Shown here one piece after another: positions 29,008-41,300 of a DNA stretch of 64,000 nt (within the stretch, counting starts at the first letter, position 1; each line of letters begins with the position of its first letter). Location: positions 3,410,001 through 3,474,000 of the forward strand of contig JAQSEB010000114.1 in NCBI GenBank assembly GCA_030063045.1. The letters are read 5' to 3'. Origin of the DNA: Pratylenchus scribneri. Taxonomy: Eukaryota > Nematoda > Chromadorea > Rhabditida > Pratylenchidae. Under the pieces are notes generated by a model that was given only the letters and a program-made list of their open reading frames with translations, was not told where the DNA came from and made no database searches. A program made the position numbers and the translations under genes.

Positions 29008-29991
29008 ATGGTGAGATCTAAAAGACATAATACAAATATAAGTCATATTTTCAGGCGAAAAAGGGTGCAAAGAAGAAGGTAGCCGCCTTGCCTGCTGGAT
29101 TAAAGAAAGCTGAAGTGAAGAAGCCGACGAAAAATACATTGTTTGAAAAGCGAACTCGAAACTTTGCTATTGGTACATTTTATGCAAAAGCTTGTTAATT
29201 ATTTGAAAAATTTTAGGCCAGGATATCCAACCAAAACGCGATTTGACACGTTTTGTCCGTTGGCCAAAATACATTAGTCTCCAAAGACAACGAGCCGTGC
29301 TTGAAAAGCGTCTGAAGATTCCTCCGACCATCAACCAATTCAAGCAAACATTGGACAAACCTAATGGTATTTATTTTCTAATATCTTTATTATTTAAATA
29401 ATGCTTTTGTTATTGTTAGCCAACAATTTGTTCAAACTGTTGGACAAATATCGTCCCGAGACTCGTCAGGCTAAGAAAGAGCGTCTTCGCCAACGTGCCC
29501 AAGATCGAGCAGAAGGAAAACAAGAAAAGGTCACAAAACGTCCACCGCAAGTTCGTTTCGGCATAAGCGAGGTGGTCAAATTGATTGAGAACAAGAAGGC
29601 CAGTTTGGTGGCAATCGCCCATGATGTTGACCCACTTGAAATTGTCATTTGCGTGCCGGCCATCTGCCGCAAATTTGGAGTCCCATATTGCATTGTGAAG
29701 GGCAAAGCTCGCCTGGGCCAAATTGTTCACCGCAAAACGGCTGCAGCCGTTTGTCTGTGCGATGTTAATCCGTAAGAATAATAACAATCTAATATTCAAT
29801 ATTAATTCCAAAAATTCAGGGAAGATCGCAATGCATTGAAGAACATGACTGATGTGGTCACCACCAACTTCAATGAACGCGTCGAAGAATTGCGCAAAAA
29901 TTGGGGAGGAGGAGTCATGTCGCAGCGATCCCAGGCCCGTCAGGCGAAGATTGAGAAGGCCCGTCAAAAGGATATGGCTCAGAAAATTTAA
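29008..29991 (+). CDS. rpl-7A: 60S ribosomal protein L7a (eL8)
   Basis: Structural protein of the large ribosomal subunit. The first exon is only the ATG (29008-29010), a common ribosomal-protein layout. Exons 29055-29172, 29217-29366, 29420-29771 and 29820-29991 follow in phase. The Lys-rich N-terminus (MAKKGAKKK) leads into family hallmarks: [40 protein letters not shown], the L7Ae-fold stretch [20 protein letters not shown] and [18 protein letters not shown]. The total of about 265 residues is normal. AATAAA at 30083 lies only about 95 nt before the Sec24 start, as in a nematode operon. Confidence 0.97.
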
Positions 29992-30180
29992 AGAATGACA
30001 AAGAAGTGGACACATCCGACCGACCGATAATTGTTGTTATCATATTTAATGGAAATTATGAAACGATAAAAATTTGTTGTTAAATAAATTAATTCATTCA
30101 ATTTTACAAATTATAATGTTCATTTTTATCAATATTTTAAAATATTGAATTGGAAAATAATTTATTACAATTTTAATAAG

Positions 30181-32980
30181 ATGTTTTCATGCACTTTGGC
30201 GGGTGTTCCTGATTCGGAAGAATTGCTGAAAAAATGCCGACTACCTTTTGGCTTACATATTCAACCATTCCGCGATATGCGAGGTTTGAAAATTATCCAA
30301 ACGAATATCACACGCTGTCGTTATTGCCGAACATATATCAATCCATTTGTGTTCATTATGGATTCCAGACATTGGAAATGCAATTTATGCTATCGAGCCA
30401 ATGATTGTGAGTACTAATTTTAATCACAATTCAATTAAATGATGTTTTTTTAGTACCCGAAGAGTTTTCTTGGGATCCGCAAACGAGAACATTCGGTGAT
30501 CCATCAAGAAGACCTGAACTCCAGGAAACCACCATTGAATATATTGCACCGGCTGAATACATGGTTTACAAAAATATTTATTCAAAAAACAATGTTTTAT
30601 TATTTAAGTTACGGCCACCACAACATCCAATCAATTTTTTCGTTTTTGATGTCACTTCAAATGCCATTGACTCCGGCTATTTGCATACTTTCTCTGAACA
30701 ATTGCTAATGGACATGGAAAAATTGCCGGGCAATGAACGAGCATTGATTGGCTTCCTCGGTTTCGACTCGGCATTACATTTTTTCCATTTTGATAATCCC
30801 GAATCGGAACCAAAACACATAATCGAATTCGACATTGATGGCAAGTTCATTCAAATATTGATTTTTAAACTTAAATTTTAGAAAGTTTTTCGCCTGTTTA
30901 TTCGGGTCTATTCGTTCCATTAAATGCTTTCAAGAAAGTTTGTTTAATTAACAAAAAATATTAAACATTTATTTAAATTTTAGAGTATTCTCAATTTCAT
31001 ACAACGGATACCGAGCATATTTGAGCGAGGAAGTTCCCAATCAAATTGTCTTGGATCTGCTTTGAGTGTTGTCAAAGAATTAATTGTGAGTAAAAAATAC
31101 AAATTCAAAACAATATTTATGGAATATTTTAGCAAGAAATTGGTGGACGAATCACAGTTTTGACGGCCTCAATGCCGAATATTGGCGCAGGTGCATTGAA
31201 AATCAGAGATTCATCCAAAGTATTTTTTCGAATTAATTTTTTATTTAATTCAAATTAAATTAAAGTCCGCAAAACTGGTGTTCACTCCTCAAGTGGATTA
31301 TTATCGGACATTGGCATTAGAGTGCACGGGTAAACAAATTGCGATCGATTTATTCGCCATTGGTTGCAAAAATATGGATCTTTTGACTTTAGGTTAATAA
31401 ATTTAATCAATAAATTTATTAATTATTGATTTTTTCAGCGGATATGGCCAGATTCAGTGGTGGCTCAATTTATTATTTTCCAACTTATCATTTTGTCCGG
31501 GACCAAGTTGAAGTCAAAAGATTGCAAATGGTTTTGCATAGGTATTTGACGAGGAAACTCGGATTGGAAGCAGTGCTCAGAATACGATGCTCACGAGGTA
31601 ATAATAGTCAAATTTATTCTCGAATAATAAATATTAATTTCGAGGACTTGCCTTGCACACTTTTTATGGGAATTTTTTTGTCCGTTCCACCGACCTCCTT
31701 GCTCTGCCCAATGTCAATCCGGATGCCGCTTTGGGTGTTCAAATAAAGCACGAAGAACCGCTCACTACCAGCCATGTTTGTTTTCAAGCCGCCCTTCTCT
31801 ACACCTCAACAAAAGGTAAATTCGTTATTTATTTTGTACTTTAATTTTTGCATTTAAAGGCGATCGTCGAATTCGTGTCCATACCCTAAGTTTGCCTGTG
31901 CTCAACAATTCAACACATCTTTATTCCGCAATGGACATTAACACATCCATTTCACTCCTCTCCAAAATGGGTAGTTATTTAATATTTTAAAATAAATTAA
32001 TTCACAAAAAATTAGCATCCGAACGTGCAATGTTGGGCTCAGATTTGGTGGATTGTCGAGAAGCGTTGATCAATTCAGTGGTGGATGGATTGGCCGGATA
32101 TCAACGAATTTTGGGTCAAACGAGCACCCAATTGCGAATGCCACCGGACGGGGGACTCCAATATATGCCAATTTATGTGCTTGGATTACTCAAACATGTA
32201 TATTGATTTTTTGCTTTTAATTAATTAATTAATTTATACATTTAAGCGAGCTTTTTCTGGTCTTCAAAAAGCGAATTTGGACGAAAGGATGGCTGCACTT
32301 TTAATGTTCAAAAATATTCCAATTGAAATACTTCTCTTGGAAGTTTGTCCGGCACTTTATGCAGTTCATCATTTTGTGGAAGAATCGGCCAATAATCACA
32401 CACAAACATTTCCAGACCGACTACCTCCCAGGTTATTAAAAAATATAATTAAAAATTAAATAAATTAAATTCAGTTATGAACATGTGTCAAGGGAGGGAA
32501 TTTATTTGCTCGACACTGGCACTTATGTTTATTTGTATGTTTGTTCGGCAGCACATCCCCAAACAATTTTTGGAATTTTTGGCGTAAATTCCTTTGGCAA
32601 ATTGGACGAAGATGTTTGTTCAATTTTATTTTGGACTCAATCAAATTAATAATTTTTAGATGACTCTAAATGAATTGGACACACCACAAAGTAAACAATT
32701 GCATTCATTCCTTCGACATTTGCAGGAACAGAGATGGAATGCATATGCTTCGGTAGTAATTATCAGGTTTTATTTGCTCAAATTTATCAAAAAAATGTTT
32801 GAAATTAAAGAAATGATAGCCCTCGTCGAGAACAATTCACAAGCAGATTAATTCAGGACAGAACGGACAGTTCCCATTCATATGTAATTAATTAAATAAA
32901 TAAATAAAATTAAAATTATTATTTTTTAGGTCGAATTTATGCAACATATCCAAAGAGAAGTGAATTTATCGAATAAATAG
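30181..32980 (+). CDS. sec-24: COPII coat subunit Sec24 (C/D class), short N-terminus
   Basis: Cargo-binding subunit of the COPII coat that forms ER-to-Golgi vesicles. About 14 short exons. The order is: LPFGLHIQPF, zinc finger (CRYCRTYINPFVFIMDSRHW then KCNLC), trunk domain (NFFVFDVTSNAIDSGYLHTF, IGFLGFDSALHFFHFDN), beta/helical segments (TYHFVRDQVEVKRLQMVLHR) and a gelsolin-like end (LDTGTYVYLYVCSAAHPQTI). The C-terminus SSHSYVEFMQHIQREVNL resembles Sec24C/D. The Pro/Gln-rich disordered N-terminus of several hundred residues usual in Sec24 is absent; the ATG follows an AG directly, and only 190 nt separate it from the rpl-7A stop. Either this is a shortened isoform or trans-splicing places the start here. 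Confidence 0.9.
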
Positions 32981-33275
32981 GCAAAATGATGGGAGAAAAG
33001 AAGGAAGGAAGGGCCAAGTCGAATTTGTGAATTGTGATCAAAAACACATCCATCATTTTATTTTATTTTATAATTAATTGTTTATAATTGTTACCAAAAC
33101 AAAATATTATTATTATTTTATTGTTCAGAAAATAATGAAACAAATAGAGAAGAATAGTAACAAAATCCATTATTCCAAATTTAGTTCAAAAAGAGCATTT
33201 TGGTTGTTGCCAATGGCATCCAATGCCCCCGTGAAACATAAGTTCATTTACCAAAAATAATCCTTTCCCGAAAAA

Positions 33276-36200
33276 ATGGTAAAAATTATTTTCATTCTCG
33301 CAATTTTCCCACAAATAATCCAATATTATTATTGTTATCAAAATAATAATCTTCATTTCTGTGGACCATTGTCCTCCAAATTTGATATTATTTTCCTTTT
33401 GGATTCAACATTGGCTGTTGAAAACGAAGAAAATCATACAAAAATGCTAGAATTTGTTGCCGATTTTGTTGAGGCAATTGAATTGGGAGAGGATGACCTG
33501 AACAGATTTGCAATTGCCCAATTTACACCCGAATTGAGAGTTGAATTCAATTTTAATGATTGGCGAGCACAAATAAGAAAATTGAAAGGAATGGGGGAAA
33601 ATGGGGAATCGTCCAAATTAAGGGATCGAATTTTGGTTAATCCTTCCTTTTATTTAAAGTATATTTTAAAATAATTAAGAGCATTCCATATTCCCCTTGT
33701 CCATTGATTTGTTTGCAAAAAATGAGCCTCAATTATGCGATACGGAATATTTTTTACGGCTATGAGGAATTTGATCCCATTCCTGAACTCGTCTTTCTTT
33801 TAACTACTTCATCTTCACAACCAATTGAATCACAACCAAATGAAATTCTTTTGAAGCCTAAGGCACCAATCCACATTTTTATTATCATCATTGGAGGAAA
33901 TTTAATGTCCGCCGGAGACCAACAGAATTTATTTAAACCCATCGAATTTGCTGCCACCACCGGTGGGAGAAATATTTTCATTTTATTGCCATTTTCACAG
34001 TTCATCTTGGGGCAATTGAATTTGACAATCTTCAAGAACTTGTTGGCCCATTGTGCCAATCTTTGCATTCATTCTTGGGTATGTCTATGTCCCTCTTCCT
34101 CCTCTTTTAAATATTTAATAAAGGGGAGATTTCCTTCTGGGTCTTTTTTTTTTTTGCTTTTTCCAAACAAAAACAACCAAAATAGTAAAATTGAACTGAA
34201 TGAGAATGAATAAGGTGGCCCCAATAGCGGATATTAGTTGGTGGAATTTCCTGGCATGGAATTTATCAAGTTGCCTTCAGTCAAATTCACCCAAAAACAG
34301 TATTTTTTGGATTATAAAATGTAAAATTATAATTAAAATGTTATTTTATTCCCCTAATTTGTCCCAGGCGATGAGGAGAAAGAAGTGGTGCCATTGCCCG
34401 CATCCTTTTGTTTCATTTGTTTGATTATTTCTGCAATTTGTTCGGCATTCCTTGTCGGCTTACTTTTTTGGTCCATTCAAAAATATAGGAAAGAAGGTGA
34501 GGGAATATCCGGGGGGTCAATTTTATCCCCCTTTTAAAGTGAATCGACATGAAAATTTGATGAAAATTGAACGGGAAAAGGTGAAACAATTGGATGATTA
34601 TTACCAAAAGGAATTGCGGAACCATGAAAGGGAGAGATTCCCTCCAATGTTGGAAAGAACACTCAGTGAATTGCCAATGGACCATCCGGCACTTAAATTG
34701 CCCCCAGTTGATGTACTTTTCTTAGTTGATGGCAGTGGAAGCATTGGGAATACAACATTTCAACAGGTAAATTAATTTATTATGTCGTAATCAAAATTAA
34801 ATTATCACAGTTTTTAATTGGGAAAGGAACTATGCGTATTTATGGTGGGGGGTTTAGGGAAATATTGGATCAAAAATATACAAAAAATTGTGAAGGAATT
34901 ATGGTCAAAAATGGCAACAATATGAATGAGGGATATATGAGAGAATAGTGCCCGCAAAGAATGATTAAGTGAAAGGATTTTGGCAATAAATAATTTAGAC
35001 TGGGTCGGATGATGATTCCTTGTCCAATCTTTTATAACGAAAAGATTTTCCTCCACCATTTGGTCGTATTCGTCTGCTTCGCCACATTCCATAGAAGGCC
35101 AACATTGCCAGAATAAAGCACATCAAATAAAATGTTGTCCATCTATTGTAATTATTTTCGTCCAATTTCTGCACAAGTTTCATCGTCATTTGCCCTTCGC
35201 TTTGTTCATTTTTGTATTCCAAAGGAAAATAGCGTTGTTGGTAAATCATTGCTCCAAGAGCCTATAAATAATTTGGATGAAAGAATAAAAAAACACACCA
35301 ACCCATTGAACTTCTTGACCATTTATTCTGAATGCGCTTTGAAAATGATTTTGCATTTCGTCCACATAAAATCCATTGTGCAAAATTGCATGGATCCATG
35401 CCGATTTGAAGCATTGCGTTTCCAACCTCTCATTATCCGCTTTTGGATAGGATTTTGATCGGAATTTTTTCTGAATGAAATTGAAATAATTTTAATTTGA
35501 AAAAATGCCCTCCAATTTTTAAAGAAAATTATAATTCTAAGATTGTAAATGCGATTGTAATTCTAAGATTATAATTGAAAATTGTAATTGCGGTTGTAAT
35601 TTTCATTGTAATTGTAATTATAATTTCCCATAACAATTATAATCCCACCCCAAATTACTTTTATTGTCCTCCAATTTTGTTTGCAAAATTCCTTTGCCTT
35701 TTCTTCGAATTTGTCATGGTCGTAAATGCCCCCAAGGGAAAGGATATCTTCGACGCTGAACCAATATTCGCTGAATCCATATAATTCAACCGTTGAAAGC
35801 GATACTTTCGTAGGCACATCCACACCCCCCAAAAAGCAGGATTTTGTTGTTGGACATTTTGGGTTATCCGTGAAAATCTATTAAAAAATATTAATTTTTA
35901 TAAAAATAATTATTTAAAATTACTAAATTTGCAATATTGCTGACACATTGATCCCAATTTCCGTTGCCTTTTCTCACAAATTGTTGGTCTCCCTCCTCCT
36001 CCTCTTCTTCCTCAATTGATGTCAATTTCAGGAAATTCACGGGCAAACATCCATCCTCGATTATTTTTGTATTTGTCGTCAAATTTGCATCCTCTTTTGA
36101 ATCCTTTCCTTCCTTTTTTAATTTCTCCCAAAGGAATTTTTCGTATTTTTTGGCGCCTTCGTTGACCCCAAAACCAAGAAAGGTTGTCACAAATATTCGA

Positions 36201-38209
36201 TATAAAAACCGTCTTTCATCATTTCGACTCCCAAGATTGACTATTTCCACATTTTCATCATCCTCTTCCTTCATCAATGAATCATCATCCATCGGCAATT
36301 CAAAGGCAATTTGTGCCGATGCTCCGCCCATATCGATCATTCCTTTAAAAATTGTTTTTGAAAAAAATAAAACCAATTTTTTACCAGCCGTTTTTGGCCT
36401 TTCCAATTTTTTCATTCGCTTGCCAAAATCGGTTAAATTGAATCGACCAAGCATATAATTGACGGCGATCCAACTGTAAATTCCTTCTATAAATTTTTTA
36501 ATAAGATTTTAATTAAAATTTTTAAATCAAATTTTACCCCATTTTCCGGAGATTACTTTGATATTTTCTGGTTCAACTTTCAATTTTGTGTGTTTTGGGA
36601 GATTCATTCTCAGATTTTCAATAATTGAATTTTGTTGACTTAAAATTAAACTTTATAAATTATTCTCATAAAAATGTAAACCTAATTGGTAATAAACGCA
36701 TTCCAGCGGTGGCAAAAATGAACACCGGTGTTTCTTTGATTTTTTCCTCTGGAATATTCTCCGACGCAAATTCCAATAAAGGAATAATATATTCGGGGGC
36801 AGCCTCTTGAATGAAAAAATATAGGATTTTTATTTGGCCATTGTAAACCTGGATTTTGTCCAAAAGTACTCAACCCGGGGGTCACTTTCCTCACCACCGC
36901 CTTCCCCCGGTCATCAAAAACAGTTCGAATATTGATTAATTCCTTATCTGATGGAGAAGTCCATTTGTAAAGAAAAAGGCGAGAACCGGTCGATCCAGCG
37001 TCAATTATAATGCCAAAATTGTTAATTGAGGGTTTTTCTAAAAATAATTAAAAATAAATGAAGAATGAAATATTGAAAATAACCTTGAATTGTTTTTGAT
37101 GAATTTGAATTGTTAAATAAAAGTATAATTAAATATGCCACTGAAAAGGATAAAAAGCATGTTCCTTTATTCACAAAAATATAACGGACCATAACTGAAA
37201 TAAAAATTAATTAGTTTGCAAGTTGGATTGTATAAATTATTTTATTTAAGGATTTTCTGTCATCTTTAATTAAATTTTCCTTTTATAGGTGAAGGTTTTC
37301 CTCCGTCAATTAGCTGGAAATATTGATGTGGCTCCGGGAAGGTTTCAAATATAATTATAAATAATGAATGGGTCCACTTTTTAAGGTCAAGAATTGCCTG
37401 TGTCGTTTTTGGGATTGAACCCTTTGTTTATTTCGACTTTAATCGATTCCATTCGATTTCATCCGTTCAATGTATGTAAAAAAGAGAATCTATTCTATAC
37501 GGATTAATTTTTTGGGATTTAAGATGCCCTGCTCAAAATTCCGCTATTGGGAGGTATCCATAATTATATTTATAATTTACTTTGATAAGGTGGAACTCGC
37601 CTCGCCAAAGCCTTGGCTTTTGCCAGTGGAATGTTGGCAAGAGAGCAAACAATGATGGATTTCGGCGATGATTCAGTTAAAATCCAAACTGTGATGAGTC
37701 CAAAATGTTGTGAGAATCTTCAATTGTTAATTTTGACTTCGGATGGCGTCTCCGATGATAATTTTGACGAACAAGCGGCGATTTTGAATGAAAGACTGCA
37801 AATAAAAATTAAGTTTCAGTTTATGTAAAAATATAAAACCTTTTCAGCCGCTGCCGTGGTGACCAAAAAATTCTTCCGGGAAAAATTGATTCCTATTGTT
37901 AGATATGGAGATGCGGTTGAATTATTAAATAATTTAAAATATTTTCAATTATTTAAGATATTTACATTGGCTCAAATTGAAGCCTTGACCAATTGGATTT
38001 GGAATCAACAGGTAAAATCATTTTATTCAGATCAATTTTAAAATGAATTTTTAAAGAAAATTTGGAATGAAAAATTCAATGTTAAAGGCGAGAAAACATT
38101 TCAATTATCGGATTTAACGAAAGAAGATTTGAATAATTTGACAAAACCGTCGAAAGTGAACAAAGTGAAAAAATATAAAAATACAACGAATGATGTTAAT
38201 AAAGAATAA
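33276..38209 (+). CDS. Transmembrane protein with two VWA domains, hosting a nested gene
   Basis: Signal peptide ([20 protein letters not shown]), then a first VWA-like domain with a degenerate metal site ([18 protein letters not shown]), a TM segment ([20 protein letters not shown]) and a charged linker. The second VWA has an intact [19 protein letters not shown] (34700s), [12 protein letters not shown] and [12 protein letters not shown] (37600-37760). The second VWA is split by a 2.5-kb intron: the exon ending TTFQQ at 34766 joins in phase to [18 protein letters not shown] at about 37290, and ENTPDase lies between on the other strand. The protein ends DVNKE, TAA at 38207. Joins near 34080-34370 and 37815-37850 are not certain; the latter does not keep phase with a canonical GT-AG intron. 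The role is unknown; VWA domains usually bind matrix or cell-surface proteins. Confidence 0.72.
34995..37192 (-). CDS. ENTPDase (apyrase), Golgi-type with two TM segments
   Basis: Hydrolyses nucleoside di/triphosphates; the two-TM form usually acts in the Golgi lumen, removing UDP/GDP left by glycosylation. N-terminal anchor ([20 protein letters not shown]) and C-terminal anchor ([20 protein letters not shown]). Apyrase conserved regions are visible in order: ACR1 [22 protein letters not shown]2 [17 protein letters not shown]3 [19 protein letters not shown]4 [17 protein letters not shown] and an ACR5-like [14 protein letters not shown]. Start MVRYIF at 37192, stop at 34995 after KESSSDPV. It resembles the ENTPD4/7, MIG-23/UDA-1 group, but I cannot choose the ortholog. 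It lies wholly inside an intron of the plus-strand VWA gene. Confidence 0.9.
35520..35640 (+). repeat. ATTGTAATT-type microsatellite in an ENTPDase intron
   Basis: Irregular tandem ATTGTAATT/ATTATAATT motifs over about 120 bp in an intron near the 3' end of the ENTPDase gene. Confidence 0.7.
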
Positions 38210-38327
38210 ATTGAATAAAATTAGAAGATCATAATGTAAAATGGAATTAAAGGCATCAAAAACATTCATCATAAACTGGCTGGGATAAAATTGAATAGGT
38301 AAATCAAATAAAACAGGGGAGTAGGGA

Positions 38328-41300
38328 TTAGAAAAAGAGAGGTGAAGGCCCATGGAGTGCACCAATCGCCGGTCCAATGAGTTGCGGGAAATTTTGAATT
38401 TCAGCAAATTGCATTGATGGAGCAAAATCTCGGAGTTGAGGGAATGAAGTTGGTCGTTGGATGAGTCGATGGCCGACCATAAAAGCCTGGGTTGGTTCAA
38501 AATGCGTTAGAACTGTGATAATCTGCAAAATGGAGGAAATTATTAAATTGAAAATTAATAATTTATTAATTTTATTTATTCCAAAAAGACTCATTTTTTT
38601 AATAAAATAATAATTATCATCGATGTCCACCATTTTATGGATGGATGGACATATCAAATGACACGCAATGAGTATAATCATTGTCTTTTTGCAAATATTC
38701 ATAATTATTTTACATTTTTTCATTCACCTGTCGATGAAGTGGAGGAATGGAATCGACGGCAAGCAACGATGCCCTTGTTGACAAAACTGAAAATTGAATA
38801 TTTATTCCAATTTAATGAGAATTAATTAAAAAATATTTTCACCATTTGAAGAATCCTGACAGTCCGAGCAAACCTAAAATAAAAAAAATTATTTATTTTT
38901 GTTCCCCGATTTACGTAAATCTATGCCTACTAATATGTCTACGTGGCTATTCAAGCATAACTTGAAATTATCTCACTTTAACCCTTACTAATTAAAGTCA
39001 AGAATAAATAAAAATAGTGTGTGATGTTTGGCCACTTTTTGTTCGCCGCATTCATTTCCCATATAAAAGATTGTGGCTTTGGCACTGCCATTCGCATTCG
39101 CATTCACCACATTATTATTGAGTAGAAGGGGAAGCTTAGTGCCGACAATCTTTCAATTGACTGAGTCGGTTAATTCCCGGCATGACAAACAAAAGGCGTA
39201 TATACTTATTCCCTCTCCCCACCTTTTGAATGTAATCAATATTAAAATAAAATGAACAAAATGAAATTCAAACAATTCATTTTCATTTTAGCGCAATGGA
39301 ACAAATTGAAAAAGCAGCAGAAGGGAAGGAAAGATATAATGGAATGGCAGATGCGTATGATATAAAATTTGAGGACGATTTAAATGTGAATGTGAGTGAA
39401 TCCAAATATAAATAAAATATTTGATAAATATATTTAGAAAGAAATTCCGAAATTGATGGGCCAATCGGCAGCAGGATCGTCGAATGTTCATTATATGGAT
39501 TGGTTTTATAAACCAAAGATTGATTTTGCTGCCAAAAAAGGCAGAAATGATGATGAAAAGGAAGAAATGCTTGAAAAGAGTAACAAGAAAAGAGATGTAA
39601 TTGGGAATGCATTGAGAGCAGGCAATGCTGCCAAGAAATATACTAATTTATCGACAAACAGAAGATTGTCGGAAAATGCAGTGCTCGAAAAATCGTAAAT
39701 GCAGAAATGGACTAAGGACTAATTTTTTTTAAAAAAAATTAATTTAAGTCCTGAAATGGAGGATGGAATGCCGCAAAGTTCGACCACAATTTGGTGCCAT
39801 CCTCCAACAATTTCGGATTTACCCACGCCTCAAGGGCAAATGCTGATCAATTTGGGTGGGAGATTGCGCGCAATGATGGCACCCATCCAACCATCAATCG
39901 AAGGAAGGAATGCGGGGAGAATTGTTGGGCACCGAATTTGGACAAGTTCGAAATTGTAAAAGCTATACGGATGTTAGCGAAGAAAATAGAAAGGCAGTGA
40001 AATTGAGTGGGAAGAACGCGAATAGTGCGGAAAAATTGATTTGGCAGGAAAACAATAAAAGAGAATCAATTTCATCGCAGGGCAAAGGTATAATATTAAA
40101 AAGGGGCAAAAATAGAGAATTTTAAAATTTTAGATAAGACAAATCATGGAGGGAATGAATCATTGGTGTTCCATAATATTGCCGGTGCCCAAAATTCGGT
40201 GGCACCGAAATCATCTGCCTCTTCCATTGGTTTCAAATTGTTTCGAATGCGCACAAAAAGTGAAGTAAACAAAAGAGAAACAATTTATAAGAATGATGAA
40301 TGAATGAATGAAGAAAGGAAGGAAAAAAGATTTATTATGAGATTTATCAAATTTTTGTAATTTTTTTTTACTTGAATGCATTTGTCCCTGTTCCCATTGT
40401 CGATCATGATGGCAAGTCCGGCAAATTCATTTGTCAAATAACGGGCGGAGAATCCACCGATGGTCGAAAAATAATAATTTTTAAAATAAAATTATTATAT
40501 GATTTTACCTTTTGCAAAATTCCTTCCTTTAGCATCAATGAACACATTGATGCTTGCAATATGTTCAAATTGACTGGTAAAATTTCAGAGTAGATATTTT
40601 TCGAAGCATGAATGACAATGGCCCCAGGAATCAATTTATCGCCAAATTTTGAGAAAGAATGAGCACAAATTAAATATTCTCCCGGCTGAAAGAATTTGTC
40701 GTCGGTCCGGACTACAGGTTGAATTCTCCTTGCTGAGCGACAAATGAGCTCTCCTTTCAAATAAATTCTCATTTTATGGAATTATTTAAAATTCCTTTAC
40801 CTGGGAATAATTCCTTTGTTGGGTCTTGTTTGTGGATTAGCACCAGAATATCAACTTGATCCATCGCCGTCCTTGCATTCCGTTGATGCAGAGTAACACA
40901 TAATTCCGTTGGTTCGGTGATAATGAATCGAACAATTTTGCATGTTTCCTCCGCCCATCCGATATCCAATGAATAGCGTGTTGCCGTCCAATTCGTGTGA
41001 ATTTGTGCAATGTCCACGGTGTCAAAATAATAGACAAATTTTTCGAAAGGCATCCAGAAAGTTCCCGGTTGCGAATTTGCTTCAGAATGTAATTCATGCA
41101 AAAGTTGCGGTGTCCATCCAGGCCACCCCCTGCTGAATTCGCCCAACCAAACAAATGAGCCCCACGGATTTCGCAAATGGATTACCCTAGAAACAATTCA
41201 AATTTTTTTTGAATATTTTACATTTAAAGACCTATATCCTTGACTGGTCTGCTTTATGTCCATTATTGAATATGCATGTTGACTCATTAATCCAACTTTT

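Noticed and set aside
34767..34948. C-terminus [14 protein letters not shown] as the end of the VWA protein
   Set aside because: It would truncate the second VWA just after its MIDAS strand, whereas the rest of the domain joins in phase at 37290.
38328..39103. Separate small minus-strand gene starting MRMRMAVPKPQ
   Set aside because: Its last exons match the CAPN15 C-terminus and join the upstream calpain exons in phase, so they belong to calpain.
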